A model generated the notes under the pieces. That model had not been told where the DNA came from. It searched no databases and was given only the letters and a program-made list of their open reading frames with translations. Shown here piece by piece: positions 8,367-16,575 of a DNA stretch of 64,000 nucleotides. Source of the stretch: Paenibacillus sp. FSL R10-2734 (lineage in GTDB: Bacteria; Bacillota; Bacilli; Paenibacillales; Paenibacillaceae); the NCBI RefSeq assembly GCF_037963865.1, contig NZ_CP150170.1, forward strand, positions 4,340,001 through 4,404,000. The letters run 5' to 3'. Every line of letters starts with the position of its first letter. The first letter of the stretch is position 1. Made by a program: the position numbers and the translations under genes.

Positions 8367-9347
8367 TTAATTAAAACCAATGATTGGGTGCGGTGTATAA
8401 GGTTCTTCTAAGAAAGCAATTTCTTGAGGCGTTAACGTAATGGACAGCGCTCCTACAGCATCTTCGAGATGTGATATTTTTGTAGCTCCAATGATAGGAG
8501 CAGTAACTGGTTCTTTCTGAAGCAACCATGCAAGGGCGATATGAATCCGCGGAACATCATGTTTTTCGGCGATAGCAGCCACCCTCTCCACGACTAAACG
8601 ATCCGCATCCGCAGTCCCATCATATTTTGATTTTTGGATCTGATCGGTTTCGGAACGATGTGTTGTTACTGCCCAGTCGCGAGTTAATCTTCCTGAGGCC
8701 AGTGGACTATATGGAATAACACCGATTTTTTCTTCCTTACACAGTGGCAACATCTCGCGCTCTTCTTCACGATAGATAAGGTTGAGGTGATTCTGCATGG
8801 ATACAAACCGAGTCCAACCATTTTTCTCCGCTACATATAAAGCTTTCTGAAATTGCCAAGCATACATAGCTGAAGCGCCAATGTATCTTGCTTTACCCGC
8901 TTTAACAACATCATGAAGAGTTTCCATTGTTTCTTCGATAGGTGTGTGATAATCCCAGCGATGGATCTGGTACAAATCCACATAATCTGTTCCCAACCTT
9001 TTAAGACTCTTATCGATTTCACTCATAATTGCTTTTCGGGAGAGCCCAGCACCATTGGGGCCTTCATGCATACGATTATAGACCTTTGTCGCGAGGACAA
9101 TTTCATCTCGATTAGCATAATCCTTTAGAGCTCGTCCGAGAATTTCCTCACTTGTTCCATCCGAATACACATTTGCAGTATCAAAAAAATTAATTCCGAG
9201 CTCAAGCGCCTTTTTTATAATAAGCCGACTCTGCTCTTCATCAAGCACCCACTGATGGATCCAACGTTCGGCTACCCCGAAGCTCATACAACCTAGACAT
9301 AGCCTGGAAACATCTAGGCCGGTATTGCCAAGTTTCACATAGTCCAT
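8367..9347 (-). CDS. Aldo/keto reductase
   Basis: A 326-aa NADPH-dependent oxidoreductase that reduces aldehydes or ketones. The catalytic tetrad is complete: D56, Y61, K88 and H129 (DTANVY, ATKVY, YQIHRW). The family signature GRALK and the C-terminal NADPH site (IIGATKISHLEDA) are present. It is the first gene of a two-gene operon with a MerR regulator, which suggests induction by reactive aldehydes and a detoxifying role. Confidence 0.9.
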   Translation of the reverse strand: MDYVKLGNTGLDVSRLCLGCMSFGVAERWIHQWVLDEEQSRLIIKKALELGINFFDTANVYSDGTSEEILGRALKDYANRDEIVLATKVYNRMHEGPNGAGLSRKAIMSEIDKSLKRLGTDYVDLYQIHRWDYHTPIEETMETLHDVVKAGKARYIGASAMYAWQFQKALYVAEKNGWTRFVSMQNHLNLIYREEEREMLPLCKEEKIGVIPYSPLASGRLTRDWAVTTHRSETDQIQKSKYDGTADADRLVVERVAAIAEKHDVPRIHIALAWLLQKEPVTAPIIGATKISHLEDAVGALSITLTPQEIAFLEEPYTPHPIIGFN

Positions 9348-9402
9348 TTTATAATTCCCCCTCTCTTCAATAGGTTGTTCTGTTCATTTCCTGCTATCTG
9401 TT

Positions 9403-9433
9403 ATTATTTCACTTGGAGTTCACTCCAAGTCAA
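9403..9433 (-). promoter_or_regulatory. MerR-type promoter with 19-bp spacer
   Basis: On the minus strand TTGACT (9428-9433) and AATAAT (9403-9408) are 19 bp apart, the over-long spacer that MerR activators correct by twisting DNA. It lies about 56 bp upstream of the aldo/keto reductase start. Confidence 0.75.
9411..9430. promoter_or_regulatory. MerR operator
   Basis: Perfect inverted repeat ACTTGGAGT-TC-ACTCCAAGT sits inside the promoter spacer. The CTTGGAGT half-site resembles that known for NmlR/AdhR-group MerR proteins. Confidence 0.78.
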
Positions 9434-9568
9434 GATATTTATAAAACTAACCGCTTTAAGCTCTGTTCACTCGCCCTTTTCAGAAGGAGTTGTGTCCGTA
9501 AATGCACTGCTCCATAGAATAGTTTGATGATATTTGTGGAGTTCTACTTAGTCAAAAGGGGTGAAACG

Positions 9569-10705
9569 ATGGGTTTTACTGTGAACGGGGGACCTCCCCA
9601 TGGATATTACCGGAGCATCTTGGAACTTGCAACAGAATGGAGACATAGTGGAACTATTCGTGATGCTGGACATGTCGTTCCGTTTGATTTCGGTCGGGTG
9701 GCCATGTTCACAGCTCCTAAAAGTATTGAAACGATCATCCATCCTGCATTGACGCCTTATAGTTTACAGCCGTTTGGTGGATACGTAGCCACTATCTCGA
9801 GTGGGAGGGTATGGGGAGAATCTGGTGCTGTTCTATCTCCGGATAGGAAGCTGATCTTTGATGTGTCACAGGAATATGACGCCGTGCAAAATAGAATGCT
9901 ACTAGCAGAAGAGCACCCCGTGTTCCACCAGTGGAATAATCCGAAACTTCAACATATAGAAGGGACCGCGGCCGTGTTGACGTTTTGCGGAAGCCATAAC
10001 TATTTTCACTGGATGTATGATGTGCTCCCTAGGCTGGCGATGCTCAAAAGTAGTAGAATTCCTTTTTCCACTATCATCATGAATCCAAATCCATATGGAC
10101 CATTTGTGGAACAAACATGGGCGATGCTCGGCATATCAGAAGCATCAGTGATCCGAGCAAATCCAGAAGCTTATTTTGAAGCCGATCAGCTGCTTGTACC
10201 CTCTTTGATGATGAATTCTCACTACCCCGCATGGGCCACAGATACGCTGCGTAGATTTTTTTTACCGCATAGAGAATCAACACTTATCACTCCTGAGCGT
10301 ATTTATATTTCGCGAAACAAAGCCAGCACCCGGCGCTTGGTCAATGAAGAGGTAGTTATCCGTTGTCTTGAGGAATACAACATTCAACCCATTTACCTAG
10401 AGGATTGGACGGTTGCGCAGCAAATCCAGTTATTCGCTTCGGCAAAGGTAATCTTGGGAGCGCATGGCGCTGGACTCGCCAATTTGGCTTTTTGTCAAAG
10501 CGGAACACAAGTGATTGAAATTTTTCATGATCGGCATGTCGTTCCAACATATTGGATGATCAGCAACCATAACGCCCTCGATTATTACATGATGTATGGT
10601 CAAGGCTGGCCAGATCCTGCTATTCGTTTCCCGGGGCTCGAAGATATCTATGTGGATGTTGATCGACTGAAGCAGACTTTGCATCTGGCAGGGTTGAATG
10701 CTTAG
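9569..10705 (+). CDS. Glycosyltransferase family 61 protein
   Basis: A 378-aa member of the DUF563/GT61 family. The conserved blocks are visible: SHNYFHWMYDVLPRLAML in the middle, YISRNKASTRRLVNE, and the C-terminal ILGAHGAGLANLAF followed by QVIEIF. There are no membrane segments, so it acts in the cytoplasm, probably in assembly of a surface polysaccharide. The start at 9569 is chosen because AAAGGGGTG lies upstream; a longer reading adds 15 residues with no ribosome site. It stands alone, which leaves donor and acceptor sugar unknown. Confidence 0.85.
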   Translation: MGFTVNGGPPHGYYRSILELATEWRHSGTIRDAGHVVPFDFGRVAMFTAPKSIETIIHPALTPYSLQPFGGYVATISSGRVWGESGAVLSPDRKLIFDVSQEYDAVQNRMLLAEEHPVFHQWNNPKLQHIEGTAAVLTFCGSHNYFHWMYDVLPRLAMLKSSRIPFSTIIMNPNPYGPFVEQTWAMLGISEASVIRANPEAYFEADQLLVPSLMMNSHYPAWATDTLRRFFLPHRESTLITPERIYISRNKASTRRLVNEEVVIRCLEEYNIQPIYLEDWTVAQQIQLFASAKVILGAHGAGLANLAFCQSGTQVIEIFHDRHVVPTYWMISNHNALDYYMMYGQGWPDPAIRFPGLEDIYVDVDRLKQTLHLAGLNA

Positions 10706-10728
10706 AACTACGGTATTTTTTATTCAAA

Positions 10729-10761
10729 AAAAGCGTGATGCAATTTTCGCACCACGCTTTT
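10729..10761. terminator. Bidirectional terminator
   Basis: Stem AAAAGCGTG / CACGCTTTT between the GT61 gene and the oppositely directed RibD-like gene, with A- and T-runs on both sides. Confidence 0.75.
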
Positions 10762-10776
10762 ATCAAAAAATTAGCT

Positions 10777-11501
10777 TTAATCGCGTTTTGTCACATACTT
10801 CATCCATAGCCCATCGTCGTTAAGCTTATCTACACTTTTTAATGAGAAGTTTGCGCTTTGCTTATTTTTTAAAGAAGCCTTATTTTCAAATAAAGTCACG
10901 GAATCAGAGGCTCCATCTGCAAATGGAACTAACACCAGGCTCAATTCATCAATTAAGTCTTCATTCAGAAAGGAGCCATTCAAGACGCCCCCACCCTCTA
11001 GCATTATTCATCGATTGAAAAAAATTGTTTCAACTTATTCACAACTAGAGTGAAATTCAAGCTTTCTTTTCCACCGAAAATATATGATATTCCTAAATTC
11101 TTCAGATGAGTTAGATAAGCATCAGATACCTGCTCCGTAAGTACTTCAATGATATGATCCTCTGTTCTATTATTACTTCCTTCTGAGATGTAGTTTTTGG
11201 TCCATCCTAATTTTCCAGAAGGGTCTACGGCTACCACATATGTTGCAGCATCTTTTTTAGCGATAAAGTCTGTCCTCGGAATGCTCGGGGTGTGCTTTTG
11301 CGTTAATTCTAATGAATGGCCTAACGTGAAGTTTTCCTCCATGGTAATCCTGCCACATATCCACGCTCTACATCCGTAACGATCATGAATTCTTTCGTAT
11401 TCGTCAATAAAATAGGCTGCCCGCTCTTCTTCCAAAAAATCTCCGATGATTTTACCATCTAATGAAGTTAGCATATGGCAAATAATATAGGGTCTATCCA
11501 T
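10777..11501 (-). pseudogene. RibD C-terminal / dihydrofolate-reductase-like protein, frameshifted
   Basis: Two adjacent frames together give one about 240-aa RibD_C domain protein, a reductase fold that binds NADPH. The 5' part (11004-11501) starts MDRPYIICHMLTSLDGKI and ends FFSIDE-stop; the 3' part (10777-11004) begins MLEGGGVLNGSFLNEDLIDE, which is the normal continuation of the same domain. Restoring one A in GAATAATG near 11003-11006 gives ...SIDEIMLEGGG... in one frame. The stop and the next ATG overlap as TAATG, so coupled translation of two pieces is conceivable, but no ribosome site is seen before the second. A recent loss or a sequencing error is more likely. Confidence 0.75.
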
Positions 11502-11513
11502 ATAGGTCCCCCT

Positions 11514-11867
11514 TTATCCTACTTGCACTGTTGGACGAATAATCATTTCATTGATAGCTACATCGGACGGCTGCTCAATAGCAAAAGTAATTGCACGAGC
11601 AATGCTGTCGGCATCAATGGCCACTTTGTAAAAATCATTCAAGCCTGCTTTAGACTCTGGATCTGAGGACGTTTCTAATAATTCGCTACTAACAGACCCT
11701 GGCGATACATTGGTAACACGGATATTAGTACCACTCATTGCTTCTTCTTGACGCAGTCCTACAGAAATAGCACGAACAGCATGCTTGGTACCGCAATATA
11801 CTGTACCGCCTGGGTAAATGTTATGACCAGCTACTGATAAGGCGCCCCTTATTTCCGGAATCGGTTC
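11514..11867 (-). pseudogene. Short-chain dehydrogenase, 3' fragment
   Basis: Reading leftward from about 11850 the frame gives SVAGHNIYPGGTVYCGTKHA followed by VRAISVGL and MSGTNIRVTNVSPGSV, which is the C-terminal half of a classical SDR: the catalytic Y-x-x-x-K (YCGTK) and the PGSV loop are present. The NAD-binding half is missing; homology stops abruptly near 11845. The remaining part cannot bind cofactor and should be inactive. It abuts a TetR fragment in opposite orientation; see the deletion-scar finding. Confidence 0.7.
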
Positions 11868-12067
11868 TTAACCTTTCTTCAAAATGAATTTAGACATGAA
11901 GTAAATGTAACTGAAGGAATAAACCACGGATTAAATGAAGAGGTTATTATTAGTTTTGTGGCATCAGCTTATGCAGGGGTAGTGGAATGGTGGTTCAAGA
12001 ATGAGAAGCCTGTGACACATCAAGTCTTGGCTGAGCAGCTTGGGACGTTGTTGGAAAGGAATTTATA
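11862..12067 (+). pseudogene. TetR-type regulator, 3' fragment
   Basis: An open frame without a start reads FLTFLQNEFRHEVNV, then VIISFVASAYAGVVEWWFKN and ends LAEQLGTLLERNL-stop. The FVASAYAGVVEWW pattern is typical of the C-terminal ligand domain of a TetR subgroup. The DNA-binding half is absent. It was probably the divergent regulator of the SDR fragment on its left. Confidence 0.6.
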
Positions 12068-12097
12068 GCTCCCATATTATGAAACCGATAGATATAA

Positions 12098-12133
12098 AAA
12101 GCACCGCCTGATAGATTCTTCAGACGGTGCTTT
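12098..12133 (-). terminator. Terminator after the first GH3 gene
   Basis: Stem AAAGCACCG / CGGTGCTTT with an internal CTGA/TTCAG pairing; A- and T-flanks allow either direction. Confidence 0.75.
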
Positions 12134-12160
12134 GTTTAAATTTTTTCCATAGAACGGTTC

Positions 12161-14434
12161 TTATTTACGGTATTTCTTCGTTCTTTCATCCTCTATAACA
12201 CCATTCCAATTCATTCCAAAGGCAAAATCATATACATGTCCTTCTGAATCTACGTGACATTCCATGTCATGCGCCACATCTTCCAGTTGCTCTTCTACCG
12301 TTTGCATGCCTGATGGCATTTGTACAGGGAGCAATCCGGAAGGCTCCTCTGCACCTGTTAACACTTGCATAAGCGCCTGATCCTGCAAACCAAAGTTAGC
12401 AAGTATAGCATCAGCCTCTCCCTCAAATTCGGCAACAACTGAAGGATTGGACAGCAACATCGACACAATTACCGGTTTGTCTTTCATCAGCTTGCGAGTT
12501 TCCAGGACACGATCCAGATCGCTCTCATTATGCGTAACAACGGTTTTTCCTTTATAAGAACGGTTAAGTACATCGTTATCACGCGCATCTCCAGCTAAGC
12601 TCTGCTCCCGAGCATGTTCCGCAGTGTACGGTCGATACTGCAAGCTGATTGGCACATAGCCGTTGCCTCCTTGGTCTGAATCTTCCTGGCTAAAGCCTAC
12701 TCCTGAATTGGGACTGCTAATGAAGACAAGCGCAAAGTCTGCCTCTTCCGGTTGATCTGTCACATGGTAATATTTAGACACAACATCCAGGTTCACCGGG
12801 TATTCCGTTTTTTCCGGCGTCGGATTGCCGAACCAATCCTTTCCTGCTGGAGTGTAACGCTTCGGAATATATACGGTTTGATTCGCTGCCAACGGTAAGA
12901 CTTGGTTTTTGTTCTTTAGCAGAACGATCGACTTCAGCTGCGCTTCATAGCCTGATTGCATAAACTCCGGATTCCCAACAATCTGTGCGCTCTCCTCGGG
13001 CTTCAAATATGGGTTCTCAAAGAGACCCAAGCGGAAAATATTAAGCAGAAGACGAACAGCTGACCGCTCAAAACGGTTCCGCATCCACACCTCTCCATGC
13101 TCAGCTACGCCCATTCGATAGGCTTCAAGCACGGGCTCCATCTCATTATTACCGCCGAATTGATCAACGCCTGCCATCAAGAGCTTGTAATGCCGTTCTG
13201 CGACGGTCAGACCTTCAACGCCCCAAGGCTTACCACTGAGAAAGGAATCCTTACTAATCGATTCGTCAGCTGTAATGAGCCAATCTGTGCATACAACGCC
13301 ATCGTAACCGTATTTTCCCCGAAGCAGGTCGGTAATAAGATAGGAATTATATGAGTTTCCGACATTCTCCCCGTTCACCTGATCTTGATCTGTAGAAATT
13401 GTGTAATATGGCATGACTGCTGAAGCCTGCTTGGTTGGGCCGTCCAGTTTGAAAGCACCTTCTGTAAAAGGAATAAGATGCTCTTCAAAGTTACCGCCCG
13501 GATAGACGGCATATTTGCCACAAGCATAATGTGCATCCCTTCCGCCTTCCCCAGAACCACCGCCAGGCCAATGTTTTACCATAGCGTTCACACTGTCAAA
13601 TCCCCAGCCTTCGTTAATCTCTCGGTCATCTTCCGAGCTCTGGAAGCCGTCGACATAAGCTCTTGCCATGTCAGCGGACAACTTCGAATCCTCACCAAAT
13701 GTACCGTTAAAGCGGAACCATCGTGGATCTGTAGCTATATCAATTTGCGGCGACAGCGCCGTCCCTAGACCAAGTGCACGATACTCACGCGAGGCAACTT
13801 GCCCATACCGATAGGTGATCTTCGGATCGAAGGTTGCCGCAAGGCCAAGCGTCTCCGGCCACATGGAGATTTGCCCACCAGCTCCAGCATTGAACTCTGA
13901 GCTAGAATCTGAGCCATGGCGTGGGTCAGAGCTGTTGTTGGCTGGAATCCCTAGACCGGTTCCTTCTGCAAATGCCTGTACCTGGTTGTTCCACAGGGCG
14001 GCAATTTCTGGACTTTCAACGGTCGTCACAAGAATATGTCTTAGATGGTCCTGTGCCAGAAATGCCAGCTGTTCATCGGTAAGCTCCCATGGCTTGGCTC
14101 CGCTCTCCTCATAGGATTTACCGTTATACGTTCCTGAGAACCAGCTACTACTATGTGCTGGGATGGATTGATGACGACTATACAGCATGAGTCCAGCAAT
14201 TTGTTCAATAGTCATCTGTGAGGCCAAATCTTCAGCACGCTCTTGCGGCGTCAACCGCCAGTCCTCATATTTATCCAGCTTGCCATTACGATTCAGATCT
14301 TTGAAGAACAGTCCATCCTGCTCGAGAATCTGCACTCCAGATTCAGGAGAATAACCTAAGGTTGGACCGCCCTTATTGCTTACGTAAGAAATGGTGTGAA
14401 GGCTTTTAGTTTTAATAGTCTCTCTCTGATTCAT
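12161..14434 (-). CDS. Glycoside hydrolase family 3 (beta-glucosidase/xylosidase type)
   Basis: A 757-aa GH3 enzyme without signal peptide. The N-terminal barrel has KHWPG at 287-291 and the nucleophile D384 in VCTDW; the alpha/beta sandwich domain follows, from about residue 480 (KSIVLLKNKNQVLPL). Residues 46-57 (DLNRNGKLDKYED) look like an EF-hand calcium loop, an extra seen in some GH3 enzymes. GGAGGG lies 8 bases before the ATG. It likely removes terminal beta-linked glucose or xylose from oligosaccharides inside the cell. No partner gene is adjacent. Confidence 0.9.
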   Translation of the reverse strand: MNQRETIKTKSLHTISYVSNKGGPTLGYSPESGVQILEQDGLFFKDLNRNGKLDKYEDWRLTPQERAEDLASQMTIEQIAGLMLYSRHQSIPAHSSSWFSGTYNGKSYEESGAKPWELTDEQLAFLAQDHLRHILVTTVESPEIAALWNNQVQAFAEGTGLGIPANNSSDPRHGSDSSSEFNAGAGGQISMWPETLGLAATFDPKITYRYGQVASREYRALGLGTALSPQIDIATDPRWFRFNGTFGEDSKLSADMARAYVDGFQSSEDDREINEGWGFDSVNAMVKHWPGGGSGEGGRDAHYACGKYAVYPGGNFEEHLIPFTEGAFKLDGPTKQASAVMPYYTISTDQDQVNGENVGNSYNSYLITDLLRGKYGYDGVVCTDWLITADESISKDSFLSGKPWGVEGLTVAERHYKLLMAGVDQFGGNNEMEPVLEAYRMGVAEHGEVWMRNRFERSAVRLLLNIFRLGLFENPYLKPEESAQIVGNPEFMQSGYEAQLKSIVLLKNKNQVLPLAANQTVYIPKRYTPAGKDWFGNPTPEKTEYPVNLDVVSKYYHVTDQPEEADFALVFISSPNSGVGFSQEDSDQGGNGYVPISLQYRPYTAEHAREQSLAGDARDNDVLNRSYKGKTVVTHNESDLDRVLETRKLMKDKPVIVSMLLSNPSVVAEFEGEADAILANFGLQDQALMQVLTGAEEPSGLLPVQMPSGMQTVEEQLEDVAHDMECHVDSEGHVYDFAFGMNWNGVIEDERTKKYRK

Positions 14435-14478
14435 ATGGTTTCCCTCCGCTATCCGTTTATTATTTAATTATAAAATAA

Positions 14479-14502
14479 ACCACCCCATAGATGTGAGGTG
14501 GT
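14479..14502 (-). terminator. Terminator of the ABC exporter operon
   Basis: Stem ACCACC...GGTGGT with further C/G pairs inside; the flanking A-rich stretch 14471-14478 gives a U-rich tail on the minus strand. Confidence 0.65.
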
Positions 14503-14537
14503 CAATTATACACTTTTAGGTTCATTTTTAATGTAAT

Positions 14538-14550
14538 TGAAAGCGATTCA
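14538..14550. promoter_or_regulatory. Near-palindromic site, possible sugar-repressor or cre-like site
   Basis: TTGAA-AGCGA-TTCAA type element (TGAAAGCGATTCA) about 105 bp upstream of the GH3 start. It resembles a catabolite responsive element but is one base short of the 14-bp consensus, so the assignment is weak. Confidence 0.3.
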
Positions 14551-14602
14551 ATATTAATGATTAGGATAGATCATAAAAAATGACTCATTTTCTCAAAACA
14601 AT

Positions 14603-14688
14603 GGAGTCAGCTCAATGAGCTCTACACTATGAGGTTCCATTCTCATGACAATAGAGAGCTCTTCACCTACTTCTAGAAGCTATATGGT
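14603..14688 (-). pseudogene. Possible 3' remnant of a glycoside hydrolase
   Basis: A short leftward frame reads LLEVGEELSIVMRMEPHSVE then LIELTPLF-stop. The phrase 'MEPHSVELIEL' is typical of the last beta-strands of several glycosidases. There is no start and only about 28 codons. It sits between the ABC exporter stop and the GH3 promoter region. The family cannot be fixed. Confidence 0.3.
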
Positions 14689-14721
14689 CAGTGTTTTTTT
14701 ACCAGCAAGATGGACGTTCCT

Positions 14722-16575
14722 TTAAATCACTCGTTTGAACTGAGTATTGTATAACTCGTAATAGGCACCTTGCATCGCAAGCAGCTCCTCATGACTTCCT
14801 TGCTCAGCAATTCCTCCACCCTGGATCACGAGAATGCGATCAGCATCCTGGATCGTACTAAGCCTATGGGCGATCACAAAGCTAGTACGTCCCTTCATCA
14901 AATTCTTCATCGCCTGCTGAATATGCATTTCCGTTCGCGTATCCACACTGCTGGTTGCTTCGTCCAGAATTAGAATAGCTGGATCAGCTAGAATTGCGCG
15001 TGCGATCGTTAACAGCTGGCGCTGGCCATGACTCAGATTACTGCCTTCTGCATTGAGGAGGGTCTCGTAACCATGTGGCAATCTTTTGATAAAAGCATCC
15101 GCATTAGCTAGCTGCGCCGCTTGCTCAATCTCTTGATCGGTCGCATCGAGACGGCCAAACCGAATGTTCTCACGAATCGTTCCCGAGAATACATGCGCAT
15201 CTTGCAGCACCATCCCTAGTTGACTACGAAGTGCGTTTTTATCTAGCTCTCGGATGTCGCGACCATCAATTCGTATGGTACCGCCATTCAAATCATAGAA
15301 ACGGATCAGCAGGTTAACAATGGTTGTTTTTCCTGCTCCTGTTGGGCCAACGAGCGCAATTTTCTCTCCAGGTTTTGCTTCAAATGTAACGCCAGACAGA
15401 ATTGGGGAATCCGGCTTGTAAGCAAATGAAACGTCTTGGAAAACAACCTCCCCTTTTAACCTTGGGAGATCCTGACTTACTTCATCCCCGTATTCGGACG
15501 GCATCTCTAAAACCTCAAATACACGCTCTGCTCCGGCGATTGCAGATTGAATTAAATTGTACTGGTTAGCAAGATCAGCAATGGGTCTACCGAACTGTTT
15601 GGAATAGGTCAGGAAGCTAACGATTATGCCAACCGTAGCCATGTTATGGAAAGCCATCCAGCCACCAACCCCGGCAATGATTGCAAATCCAAGGTTGTTT
15701 ATCATGTTCATTACTGGCCCAACTAATCCAGATACGATCTGTGCCTTAATGCTGACCTTATTCAGCTCTCCACTGATTGTGCGGAATCGGTTAACTTCTG
15801 CCTCTTCCCTGCTGTATTGTTTAACCACCCTTTGTCCGCTGATGGTTTCTTCGATAAACCCGCCCAGTTCACCTAAATGCCGCTGCTGATTTCGAAAATA
15901 AGTTCGGCTTAAGCCTATAATTTTACGACTAGCCAATAAAACGAGCGGGATCGTGATTAATGAAACTACGGTTAACGGAACGTTCAGCATTAACATAATA
16001 ACGAGTGAGCCGCTTAGCGTAATCAAACTGTTTAACAATTGGGTAACGCTCTGATTAAGTGTGCTAGAAACGCTCTCTATATCGTTAGTTGCCCGGCTCA
16101 TCAATTCTCCGTTAGCCCGTGTGTCAAAAAACTTAATGGGTAGCTGCTGATACTTGCTAAACAGATCACGACGCAGCTCAAATACGGTATTCTGCGAAAC
16201 AGATGTCATGACGTATGCTTGCACCCAGGCAACTACACTGCCTAACCCATAAATGCCAATAAGGAGTATACAAAACCGAATAAGACCATGATAATCTTGG
16301 GGAATTACCGCTGTATCAATCGCTTTACCGATGAGATACGGCCCGATCAAAGAAAGTAGTGCATTCAACACTGTAAATACATATACAATGATTAACCCGA
16401 ACCGTTGACGATTCAAATAAGCCCAGATGCGTTTAAGCGTGCTCGCTTGATTTTTGGCACGTACGATTGGCACAGCGCCGCCGCGTCCGGGGCCAGATCC
16501 GGGTCCTATTCCTGGTCCGAATCCGCCTGATCTAGTGATAGGAGGAGTGTTCATGCCGTTATCATGCTTTGACAT
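14722..16575 (-). CDS. ABC exporter, YfiC-like half-transporter (catalytic-site subunit)
   Basis: A 617-aa membrane-ATPase fusion. The N-terminus is Gly/Pro-rich (FGPGIGPGSGPGRGG, residues 19-33), then six membrane helices (about 55-340) and a nucleotide-binding domain with Walker A GPTGAGKTT and Walker B LILDEATSSVD. The signature is the altered LSHGQRQ while the Walker B glutamate is intact, the opposite of its partner. GGAGG precedes the ATG, and the gene overlaps the previous one by 14 bp. It exports drugs or lipids as a heterodimer in the plasma membrane; the substrate is unknown. Confidence 0.92.
   Translation of the reverse strand: MSKHDNGMNTPPITRSGGFGPGIGPGSGPGRGGAVPIVRAKNQASTLKRIWAYLNRQRFGLIIVYVFTVLNALLSLIGPYLIGKAIDTAVIPQDYHGLIRFCILLIGIYGLGSVVAWVQAYVMTSVSQNTVFELRRDLFSKYQQLPIKFFDTRANGELMSRATNDIESVSSTLNQSVTQLLNSLITLSGSLVIMLMLNVPLTVVSLITIPLVLLASRKIIGLSRTYFRNQQRHLGELGGFIEETISGQRVVKQYSREEAEVNRFRTISGELNKVSIKAQIVSGLVGPVMNMINNLGFAIIAGVGGWMAFHNMATVGIIVSFLTYSKQFGRPIADLANQYNLIQSAIAGAERVFEVLEMPSEYGDEVSQDLPRLKGEVVFQDVSFAYKPDSPILSGVTFEAKPGEKIALVGPTGAGKTTIVNLLIRFYDLNGGTIRIDGRDIRELDKNALRSQLGMVLQDAHVFSGTIRENIRFGRLDATDQEIEQAAQLANADAFIKRLPHGYETLLNAEGSNLSHGQRQLLTIARAILADPAILILDEATSSVDTRTEMHIQQAMKNLMKGRTSFVIAHRLSTIQDADRILVIQGGGIAEQGSHEELLAMQGAYYELYNTQFKRVI

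Noticed and set aside
14538..14550. Catabolite responsive element before GH3
   Set aside because: Centre and length differ from the 14-bp consensus by one base; kept only as a low-confidence palindromic site, not claimed as cre.
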